A DNA stretch of 10,015 nucleotides from the NCBI GenBank assembly GCA_947631485.1, contig CANRLJ010000025.1, positions 1 through 10,015 on the forward strand. The letters run 5' to 3'. Origin of the DNA: an uncultured Clostridia bacterium. Lineage in GTDB: Bacteria; Bacillota; Clostridia; Christensenellales; UBA1242. The translations under genes and the position numbers were made by a program. A model generated the notes under the pieces. It searched no databases, had not been told where the DNA came from, and saw only the letters and a list, made by a program, of their open reading frames with translations. Of this stretch, positions 1 through 4,596 are shown piece after piece; position 1 is the first letter of the stretch; each line of letters begins with the position of its first letter.

Positions 1-200
1 GACACCAACGCCTCTATTGTCACGCCATATATTTTTGCAATTTTTTGAAGAATAAAAACGCTTGGGACGGTTTCACCCTTTTCCCATTTGCTTATGTTTT
101 TGTTGCTGTAGTTCAGTTTGTTGGCAAGTTCCAACTGACTTAGCCCTGCTTTCTTGCGAAATTTTGTCAGGTTGGCTGCCAAAAGTTCTTTTTCTTCCAT
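1..200 (-). CDS. XRE-family helix-turn-helix transcriptional regulator (partial, C-terminus outside window)
   Basis: Reading the minus strand from an ATG at 200-198 gives 66 codons that run off the window edge. The protein starts MEEKELLAANLTKFRKKAGL and continues with the Cro/C1-type (XRE) HTH pattern: LSQLELANKL (helices 1-2), then NKNISKWEKGETVPS (recognition helix and the typical W-E-x-G-x-x-x-P turn), then LQKIAKIYGVTIEALV. Proteins of this class bind operator DNA and usually repress their own promoter. Whether a ligand or other domain follows cannot be seen here. No Shine-Dalgarno sequence precedes the ATG. Instead a TATAAT box lies only 6 nt upstream, so the transcript may be leaderless. 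The gene is divergent from the DegV gene, and inverted repeats lie between them. The family is clear; the regulated targets are unknown. Confidence 0.9.
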   Translation of the reverse strand, partial: MEEKELLAANLTKFRKKAGLSQLELANKLNYSNKNISKWEKGETVPSVFILQKIAKIYGVTIEALV

Positions 201-206
201 GCCAAC

Positions 207-235
207 ATTATACCACATTTAAAAGGCGAATACAA
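207..235 (-). promoter_or_regulatory. Promoter of the XRE regulator gene, implying a leaderless mRNA
   Basis: On the minus strand a perfect -10 box TATAAT occupies 212-207, preceded after a 17-nt spacer by a weak -35-like TTGTAT at 235-230. The ATG starts 6 nt after the -10 box, so transcription would begin at or within 1-2 nt of the start codon. No other start with a ribosome binding site is visible in the frame. The -35 region and spacer overlap one arm of the GGCGAATA inverted repeat, which fits autoregulation. Confidence 0.55.
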
Positions 236-274
236 AGAAAATAATGTATTTTTGTGTCTTATTCGCCAAATAAG
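225..274. promoter_or_regulatory. Operator-like inverted repeats between the XRE gene and the DegV gene
   Basis: GGCGAATA at 225-232 is matched by its exact reverse complement TATTCGCC at 260-267. A second palindrome, CTTATT-CGCCA-AATAAG, occupies 258-274 and overlaps the right arm. The left arm lies inside the promoter of the XRE gene. Such paired sites next to a divergently transcribed XRE gene are typical of repressor binding sites. Binding is inferred from position only. Confidence 0.4.
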
Positions 275-317
275 CGAACTGAAAATTGCAGGAGTAGAAT
301 AAAAATTTTTGTTTCGC

Positions 318-372
318 TTGTTGCGTTTTGCCATTTTTGCATAAAATTTGCTTATGAAACAAAAAGTTTCAT
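318..372 (+). promoter_or_regulatory. Possible DegV promoter and 5'-leader hairpin
   Basis: A weak promoter can be drawn from TTGTTG (318-323) and TAAAAT (342-347) with an 18-nt spacer. Just downstream, ATGAAAC (354-360) and GTTTCAT (366-372) form a perfect 7-bp stem with a five-A loop. The stem ends 3 nt before the GGAG at 376-379. If transcription starts near 354, the mRNA would carry this hairpin at its 5' end. It has no U-tract, so it is not a terminator. It could be a stabilising stem or an operator. Confidence 0.3.
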
Positions 373-385
373 GAAGGAGTGTTGT

Positions 386-1249
386 ATGAACAAGATTAAA
401 CTTATCACAGACAGTTGTTGCAGTCTGTCAAAAGAAAGACTGAACGAGATGGACATCGATTTTGTCTCGATGGACATCACCGTCAACCATAAGACGCAAA
501 ACAGTTTTGAATATGACGAAAAAGACCCAAAGGTTTTTTATGAAATGTTGGAAAAGGCAGAGCAGTGCTCGACAAGTTGCATAAACACCTTCACTTTCAA
601 CGAAATTTTTGAAAAATACGTCAAACAGAAATTTGATGTCATATATATTGGATTGTCCGGCGGCATGAGTTGCACCTATCAAAACGCTTTGAGGGCGGCA
701 GAAGAGTTGAACTCGGTTTATGGCAAACATGTTTGGGTGGCAGACAGCCTGACAGGAAGTTTTGGAATTGCACTGATGTTGGAGAAAGCAAAGCAAATGA
801 TTGACAGTGGAGAAAACGCCGAAAACATCTTTCACGCCTTAGACAAAAACAACCTGAAAACCTTTTCAATATTTGCACCGGGCGACCTTAAGTTTTTGAA
901 GCGTTCGGGCAGAATAAACAAGTTTGTCGCAAGCATAGGGTCAATATTAAAGATTGTGCCGGTGATTTCTGCGGACGCAAGGGGCGAACTGAAACTTTTT
1001 TCCAAAACCATCGGAAGAAAAAAGGCACTCAACACAATTCAAAATTTTGTGTCACAAGAGTTGAACAGAGACCATGCAGACAAAGTTTATATCGGTCACA
1101 CTGGTCAAGAGGAGGAGGCGCAAAACCTTGCCAAGTTTGTCAGAGAAAACTTTCCAAACAAAGATGTTGTTGTGGATTTTATTGATTACACAATGGGTTG
1201 CAACTGTGGGCCAAAGACGATAGCAATTTTTGGCTTTTTAAAAAATTGA
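386..1249 (+). CDS. DegV-family fatty-acid-binding protein
   Basis: This 287-residue protein belongs to the DegV/FakB family, whose members bind a long-chain fatty acid and in several Firmicutes present it to the kinase FakA for acyl-phosphate formation. Family marks are LITDSCCSL near the N-terminus, a CSTSCIN loop around residues 61-67, IGLSGGMSCTYQNA around 88-101, ADSLTGSFG around 119-127, LKFLKRSGRI, GRKKAL, IGHTGQEEEAQ, and a C-terminal MGCNCGPKTIAIF. The loop that is usually TTSQPS reads TSCIN here, so ligand contacts may differ. The start at 386 is chosen because AAGGAG lies 6 nt upstream and the protein then begins directly with the conserved strand. An in-frame ATG at 371 and an upstream extension to 254 have no ribosome binding site. 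No fakA homologue is in the window. The cognate lipid and partner are not identifiable. Confidence 0.92.
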   Translation: MNKIKLITDSCCSLSKERLNEMDIDFVSMDITVNHKTQNSFEYDEKDPKVFYEMLEKAEQCSTSCINTFTFNEIFEKYVKQKFDVIYIGLSGGMSCTYQNALRAAEELNSVYGKHVWVADSLTGSFGIALMLEKAKQMIDSGENAENIFHALDKNNLKTFSIFAPGDLKFLKRSGRINKFVASIGSILKIVPVISADARGELKLFSKTIGRKKALNTIQNFVSQELNRDHADKVYIGHTGQEEEAQNLAKFVRENFPNKDVVVDFIDYTMGCNCGPKTIAIFGFLKN

Positions 1250-1258
1250 AAATTTATT

Positions 1259-1276
1259 AAAAAATTAAAATTTTTT
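1259..1276 (+). terminator. Possible weak AT-only terminator after the DegV gene
   Basis: An A6T tract at 1259-1265 pairs with AT6 at 1270-1276 over a TAAA loop, 9 nt after the DegV stop. The stem has no G-C pairs and would be unstable. No stronger terminator is seen before the next promoter. Confidence 0.2.
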
Positions 1277-1311
1277 ACATTTAATCGCTTGACTTTTTGC
1301 GATATGTAAAA
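1273..1311. promoter_or_regulatory. Interrupted inverted repeat enclosing the -35 box of the H1-like gene
   Basis: TTTTACAT (1273-1280) and ATCGC (1284-1288) are mirrored by GCGAT (1299-1303) and ATGTAAAA (1304-1311). This gives 13 complementary bases, with a 3-nt interruption (TTA) on one side only. The 10-nt centre contains the -35 hexamer TTGACT. No T-run follows it, so it does not look like a terminator. Its placement over the -35 and spacer suggests a regulator binding site. Confidence 0.4.
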
Positions 1312-1318
1312 TTATACT
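1289..1318 (+). promoter_or_regulatory. Sigma-70-type promoter of the H1-like protein gene
   Basis: TTGACT (1289-1294) and TATACT (1313-1318) are separated by 18 nt and each matches consensus at five of six positions. The predicted start near 1325 leaves a leader of about 48 nt before the ATG at 1373. A strong AAGGAGG ribosome binding site lies at 1359-1365. Promoter and ribosome binding site together suggest high expression. Confidence 0.65.
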
Positions 1319-1372
1319 AAAAATAGTTGTAAGATATACACAAATACAACATAAGAAAAAGGAGGAAAAACC

Positions 1373-1642
1373 ATGGCTACAAAGACAACAAAAGCTGCTC
1401 CAGCAAAGAAAGCTGCTCCTGCAAAGGCTCCTGCTAAAAAAGCTGCTCCAGCAACAAAAGCTGCACCTGCAAAGGCTCCTGCTAAAAAAGCTGCTCCAGC
1501 AACAAAAGCTGCACCTGCAAAGAAAGCCGCAGCTGCAAAAGCACCAGCAACAACAGCAAAGACAACAACAAAACCTTGCTGCAAAAAAGCTGCTGCAAAG
1601 CCTGCTGCAAAACCAGCTGCAAAAACAACAAAAAAGAAGTAA
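1373..1642 (+). CDS. Small Lys/Ala/Pro-rich histone H1-like protein
   Basis: The product has 89 residues, almost all Lys, Ala, Pro and Thr, and starts MATKTTKAAPAKKAAPAKAP. It is built of AAPAK/AAPAT-type units, then KPCCKKAAAKPAAKPAAK and a TTKKK tail. It is strongly basic, has no hydrophobic segment or globular domain, and resembles the disordered tail of histone H1 and bacterial H1-like proteins (HC2 or AlgP type). Those families bind DNA or RNA non-specifically and compact nucleoids; that role is inferred here from composition. A Cys-Cys pair near residue 65 is unusual in such tails. Expression as a real gene is supported by the consensus-like promoter, the AAGGAGG ribosome binding site 7 nt before the ATG, and a strong terminator 11 nt after the stop. 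The middle carries a perfect 48-bp tandem duplication. Ribosome-associated or anionic-polymer-binding roles are alternatives. Confidence 0.8.
   Translation: MATKTTKAAPAKKAAPAKAPAKKAAPATKAAPAKAPAKKAAPATKAAPAKKAAAAKAPATTAKTTTKPCCKKAAAKPAAKPAAKTTKKK
1418..1513 (+). repeat. Two perfect tandem 48-bp repeats inside the H1-like gene
   Basis: The 48 bases at 1418-1465 are repeated without a mismatch at 1466-1513, and a third degenerate copy begins at 1514. The length is a multiple of three, so each copy adds a 16-residue Ala/Lys/Pro unit without breaking the frame. Identity at synonymous positions points to recent duplication by slippage or unequal recombination. Confidence 0.9.
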
Positions 1643-1653
1643 GCAGACAAAAG

Positions 1654-1687
1654 AAAGCGCCTTAAGGAAACTTAAGGGCTTTTTTTG
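1654..1687 (+). terminator. Rho-independent terminator of the H1-like gene
   Basis: CCTTAAG (1660-1666), loop GAAA (1667-1670) and CTTAAGG (1671-1677) form a perfect stem with a stable GNRA-type loop. Bases AAAGC (1654-1658) and GCTTT (1678-1682) extend it below one bulged G, and a run of T follows to 1686. Confidence 0.9.
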
Positions 1688-1708
1688 TTGCAAAATTGTG
1701 TTAATAGT

Positions 1709-1736
1709 TTGATTTGTGAAAAAAATATTTTATAAT
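1709..1736 (+). promoter_or_regulatory. Promoter of the DUF362-LarC-ECF-DUF1893 operon
   Basis: A perfect TATAAT occupies 1731-1736, with TTGATT at 1709-1714 and a 16-nt spacer. It lies between the preceding terminator and the AGGAGG ribosome binding site (1771-1776) of the first gene, with a leader of about 38 nt. No riboswitch-sized leader is available. Confidence 0.6.
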
Positions 1737-1780
1737 ATTTAAGGTTGAGAAAAACAATAAGACAATAAAAAGGAGGGATT

Positions 1781-2671
1781 ATGGAAAAGGCAAAAGTTTA
1801 TTTTACAAAAGACTTGACGAGTGCTGGACTTTTGAAAATCTATGACGCACTTGGGGTTAAGTTGAAAGGAAAAGTTGCTGTGAAGATTTCCACAGGTGAA
1901 CCTGGCGGACACAACTTTCTAAATGCAAAACTCATACAGCCCCTGGTGACAAAGATAAACGGCACCATCGTTGAGTGCAACACTGCATATCCAGGAAAGA
2001 GATATGAAACCAAAGACCACTGGAAAACCATGAAAAAGCACGGCTTTATGGACATTGCTCCTTGTGACATCATGGACGAGGATGGAGAGTTTAATCTTCC
2101 TGTGAAAGGAGGGTTGAGATTGGCATATGACACAGTTGGCAATCACTTAAAAAATTATGACTCAATGCTTGTGCTGTCACACTTTAAGGGGCACATGATG
2201 GGAGGCTTTGGGGGTGCACTGAAAAACATCTCCATAGGAATTGCATCTCGAAACGGCAAGGCATTTATTCACTCTGTGGGCAAGACTTCCAACCCAGAAG
2301 AGATGATGAAGAACCTCTTTGACCGCGACCAAGACGCCTTCATTGAAAGCATGGCAGACGCATGCAAAGCGGTGATAGATTTTATGAAGCCTAAAAACAT
2401 GGCGTATATCAATGTTGCAAACAGACTGTCCGTCAACTGCGACTGCGATGCAAATCCACCAGAGCCAGAAATGGACGACATTGGCATTTTTGCATCGCTG
2501 AATCCTGTTGCACTTGACCAGTGCTGCTATGATGCCATAATAAACTCAAAGGACAAGGGCAAAAAGTCCTTGGTGGAGAGGATGAATTCGAGACACGGAA
2601 TTCATATTGTTGAGGCGTCACAACAACTTGGGCTTGGAAACAGAGAATACGAACTTGTGAGCCTTGACTGA
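1781..2671 (+). CDS. DUF362 domain protein without ferredoxin domain
   Basis: This 296-residue protein matches the DUF362 family. Diagnostic segments are VKISTGEPGGHNFL near residues 34-47, LVLSHFKGHMMGGFGGALKNISIG around the middle (the family's H-x-x-G-x-x-x-x-G-F-G-G-A-x-K-N core), ASRNGKAFIH, and the C-terminal NCDC...DDIGIFASLNPVALDQCCYDAI. Many longer DUF362 proteins carry a 4Fe-4S ferredoxin insertion with two CxxCxxCxxxCP motifs; none is present here, although a CDC and a CC pair remain. No signal peptide or membrane segment is seen, so it should be cytoplasmic. It is the first gene of a four-gene operon with a ribosome binding site 4 nt before its ATG, and its TGA stop shares one base with the next ATG. 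The family's biochemical function is not established to my knowledge, and neighbouring LarC only hints at cofactor or metal work. Confidence 0.88.
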   Translation: MEKAKVYFTKDLTSAGLLKIYDALGVKLKGKVAVKISTGEPGGHNFLNAKLIQPLVTKINGTIVECNTAYPGKRYETKDHWKTMKKHGFMDIAPCDIMDEDGEFNLPVKGGLRLAYDTVGNHLKNYDSMLVLSHFKGHMMGGFGGALKNISIGIASRNGKAFIHSVGKTSNPEEMMKNLFDRDQDAFIESMADACKAVIDFMKPKNMAYINVANRLSVNCDCDANPPEPEMDDIGIFASLNPVALDQCCYDAIINSKDKGKKSLVERMNSRHGIHIVEASQQLGLGNREYELVSLD

Positions 2672-3435
2672 TGAACATTTGTTTTGACTGTTCAAGTGGG
2701 GTGAGTGGAGACATGATTGTGGGCGCACTGCTTGATTTGGGGGCAGACAAAGATGACCTCTTGGACGCTCTGAAAAGTTTGAACTTGAACAACTATCAAA
2801 TAAAGATAACAAAACTTGACAAAAAGGGTGTTGCATGCACGGATTTTGATGTCGTTTTGAAGGAAAACAATTTTGACCATGACATGCGATTTTTGTATGG
2901 AGACAAAAAGGCAAACATTGACATAACAGAAAAAAGAACGCTGAAAGATGTCAAAAATCTGCTAAAAAAGTCAAAATTGACCTCAAAAGCGCAAAAAATT
3001 GCAGAAAGCATCTTTGAAATTGTTGCGGAAAGCGAAGCAAAGGCACACGGAGTGAAACGCGAAGAGGTCGTCTTTCACGAAAATGGTGCGATGGACAGCA
3101 TAATTGACATAACCTCAATCGCCTTCTGTCTTGACAATCTGCACATTGAAAAAGTTTTTGTAAAAAATCTTTGTGAGGGTCACAGAAAAATCAGGACAAG
3201 GATTGGATTTCTTGAAATACCAACACCCGCAGTGAAAAACATACTTCAAAAATTTGGGATAAAACTGAAAAAAATCGATTTTGAAGGAGAACTCATCACA
3301 CCGACAGGCCTTGCCGCACTTGCCAGCGTTGCAAAATTTGAAGATGTGCAATCTCAGCTTGTAAAGACCGGCTTTGGGGCAGGAAAAAGGAACTATGAGT
3401 TGTCGTGTGTGCTTAGAGTGGACGAAATATTATAA
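2671..3435 (+). CDS. LarC-type nickel-insertion protein, N-terminal (LarC1) domain only
   Basis: The 254-residue product matches the N-terminal domain of LarC (DUF111), which in the lar system inserts nickel into the pincer cofactor of lactate racemase in a CTP-dependent step. Visible marks are CSSGVSGDMIVGALLDLGA at residues 6-24, EVVFHENGAMDSIIDI (family HFHExGAxDSIxDI), EIPTPAVKNIL, FEGELITPTGLAAL, and GFGAGKRNYELSCVLRVDEIL at the end. Full-length LarC is about 400 residues; this one stops where the second, CTP-binding domain would begin. No LarC2-like sequence follows in any frame, because an ECF S component starts 15 nt later. The HG of the family's AHGxLPVPAPA segment reads IG here. The gene has no ribosome binding site and its ATG overlaps the upstream stop as TGATG, implying translational coupling with the DUF362 gene. 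larA, larB and larE are absent from the window, so a classical lactate racemase role is not supported. Confidence 0.85.
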   Translation: MNICFDCSSGVSGDMIVGALLDLGADKDDLLDALKSLNLNNYQIKITKLDKKGVACTDFDVVLKENNFDHDMRFLYGDKKANIDITEKRTLKDVKNLLKKSKLTSKAQKIAESIFEIVAESEAKAHGVKREEVVFHENGAMDSIIDITSIAFCLDNLHIEKVFVKNLCEGHRKIRTRIGFLEIPTPAVKNILQKFGIKLKKIDFEGELITPTGLAALASVAKFEDVQSQLVKTGFGAGKRNYELSCVLRVDEIL

Positions 3436-3449
3436 AAGGAGAAGAAAAA

Positions 3450-4034
3450 ATGTTGGAATCAATATTAACTTTAAAAAATGTTGGCACAAAAGCAAAAATA
3501 ACCATCAAAACCATGGTTTCAGTTGGGCTTATCGCCCTTGCAGTTGTGCTTCCACAACTTGTGCATCTGGCAGCAGGTGCTTCTGGTGGCGTGGAGTGGC
3601 TTCCTATGTATTTGCCTGTTCTTGTTGGCGGCTGCCTTTTGGGAACATGGTGGGGACTTGGCGTTGGAATAAGTTCTCCAATCGTAAGTTTTCTGATAAC
3701 TTGGGCAGCAGGAAACCCTATGCCAGCACTTGCAAGGCTTCCATTTATGATTTGTGAACTTGCCGTCTTTGCAGCAGTTGCAGGGGCATTTTCAAAACTT
3801 GTCGCAAAGGACAAATGGATTGCATTTCCTGCAGTGTTGTGCGCACAAATCTCTGGAAGGGCTGTGTTCATCACATTGACAGCAATCTTTCAAAGCGTTT
3901 CAAGTCTCAGCGTGAATATGGTTTGGGCACAAATCAAAACCGGACTTTTGGGGCTTGTTTTGCAGGCGGTAATTGTGCCATTGATAATAATCGGATTGCA
4001 ATATCTTTTAACCAAGGAAAAGAAAAATGACTGA
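3450..4034 (+). CDS. ECF-type transporter S component (substrate-binding membrane subunit)
   Basis: This is a 194-residue, very hydrophobic protein with about six predicted membrane helices, roughly residues 21-42, 50-65, 67-87, 94-115, 123-148 and 160-187. The pattern LPVLVGGCLLGTWWGLGVGISSPIVSFL followed by an intramembrane N-P-M-P-A-L-x-R-L-P-F-M-x-x-E-L segment resembles ECF S components of unassigned specificity in Clostridia. S components bind a vitamin or metal at high affinity and dock on a shared EcfA/EcfA'/EcfT energising module, which is usually encoded elsewhere, as it must be here. It does not begin with the Met-His nickel or cobalt ligand motif of CbiM/NikM, so direct nickel transport is not indicated. 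GGAG lies 8 nt upstream of the ATG, and the 3' end overlaps the DUF1893 gene by 8 nt. Substrate is unknown. Confidence 0.8.
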   Translation: MLESILTLKNVGTKAKITIKTMVSVGLIALAVVLPQLVHLAAGASGGVEWLPMYLPVLVGGCLLGTWWGLGVGISSPIVSFLITWAAGNPMPALARLPFMICELAVFAAVAGAFSKLVAKDKWIAFPAVLCAQISGRAVFITLTAIFQSVSSLSVNMVWAQIKTGLLGLVLQAVIVPLIIIGLQYLLTKEKKND

Positions 4035-4443
4035 CCTTGAAAAAGCAAAGGCTCTTCTTGTTGGGGATGCAACCTGCGTGGCAGTTTTAAAGGACAAAAC
4101 CTTTCTGTCAACAAAGCCGGGCATATCACCAATGATGGGTTGGATTGCAGACAAAAACAGTCTTAAAGGGTTTTCGGTCGCCGACAAAATTGTTGGCAAA
4201 GCGGCAGCAATGCTGTTTGTTTTGGCTGGAATTTCAAATGTTCATGCAAAGGTGATAAGCAGTGCCGGCCTTGAATTTTTAAGAAAACACAACATTTCTG
4301 TTTCATATGACACACTCACCGAAAAGATAATAAACAGGGCAGGAACAGGCATGTGCCCGATGGAAGAAGTTGTTTGGGACGAAGAAAATCCGCAAAAAGC
4401 CTATGAAAAACTTAAAGAAAAACTTCAAAATATGAAAAGATAA
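4027..4443 (+). CDS. DUF1893 domain protein
   Basis: The 138-residue product matches the DUF1893 family along its whole length. It begins DLEKAKALLVGDATCVAVLKD, followed by TKPGISPMMGWI, LKGFSVADKIVGKAAAMLFVLAGISNVHAKVISSAGLEFL, ISVSYDTL, and the conserved NRAGTGMCPMEEVVWD near the end. The fold is related to cytidine-deaminase-like proteins as I recall, but the usual zinc-binding HAE/PCxxC pair is not visible, so deaminase activity should not be assumed. A single CPME cysteine and two histidines are present. The start overlaps the ECF S-component stop by 8 nt with AAGG 9 nt upstream, so the two are probably co-translated. The gene closes the operon; its stop codon lies in the terminator stem. 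Its function is not known. Confidence 0.85.
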   Translation: MTDLEKAKALLVGDATCVAVLKDKTFLSTKPGISPMMGWIADKNSLKGFSVADKIVGKAAAMLFVLAGISNVHAKVISSAGLEFLRKHNISVSYDTLTEKIINRAGTGMCPMEEVVWDEENPQKAYEKLKEKLQNMKR

Positions 4444-4473
4444 AACGCAAAGATTTTTGCGTTTTTATTTTTT
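4442..4473 (+). terminator. Rho-independent terminator of the DUF362-DUF1893 operon
   Basis: AAACGCAAA (4443-4451), loop GATT and TTTGCGTTT (4456-4464) form a perfect 9-bp stem, extended by one A-T pair. It is followed by T-rich sequence to 4473. The stem begins inside the TAA stop of the DUF1893 gene. Confidence 0.85.
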
Positions 4474-4518
4474 CTGTCCAAAAACAAAAATTTGAGAAAA
4501 AGACTATACTTTAATTTT

Positions 4519-4550
4519 TTTGTATGTTATAATACAAACACATCAGATGT
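4519..4550 (+). promoter_or_regulatory. Promoter of the lipoprotein gene, with palindromes at the -10 and at +1
   Basis: TATAAT (4528-4533) is preceded by TG at 4525-4526, an extended -10 element. No good -35 hexamer is seen at the right distance. TTTGTAT (4519-4525) and ATACAAA (4532-4538) form a 7-bp inverted repeat straddling the -10 box. ACATC-A-GATGT (4540-4550) is a second palindrome at the predicted transcription start. Both are placed where a repressor could block initiation. The regulator is unknown. Confidence 0.55.
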
Positions 4551-4596
4551 TCACAAACAAAACAACAAATCATAAAAAATCTATGGGTGGTGAAAT

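Noticed and set aside
254..385. N-terminal extension of the DegV protein by 44 residues
   Set aside because: No ribosome binding site at 254, the extension is unlike DegV proteins, it runs through the palindromes and promoter region, and the 386 start has a good AAGGAG.
1418..1540. CRISPR-like or regulatory DNA repeat
   Set aside because: The repeats are head-to-tail without spacers, keep the reading frame and encode the Ala/Lys/Pro units, so they are coding repeats.
1265..1693. Long minus-strand open frames (142 and 112 residues, Cys/Phe- or Ala/Phe-rich) opposite the H1-like gene
   Set aside because: They are products of the repetitive Ala/Lys codons on the plus strand, have no ribosome binding site or family resemblance, and cross the terminator and promoter of the real gene.
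3374..3757. Possible frameshifted LarC2 continuation in a third frame after LarC1
   Set aside because: The translated sequence (Cys/Trp-rich, no LarC2 patterns) is a shadow of the ECF S-component gene; the ECF frame has a ribosome binding site and clear membrane helices.
3450..4034. Nickel or cobalt transporter subunit of the CbiM/NikM type, suggested by the LarC neighbour
   Set aside because: The N-terminus lacks the Met-His metal-binding motif and the protein resembles small S components of unassigned specificity instead.
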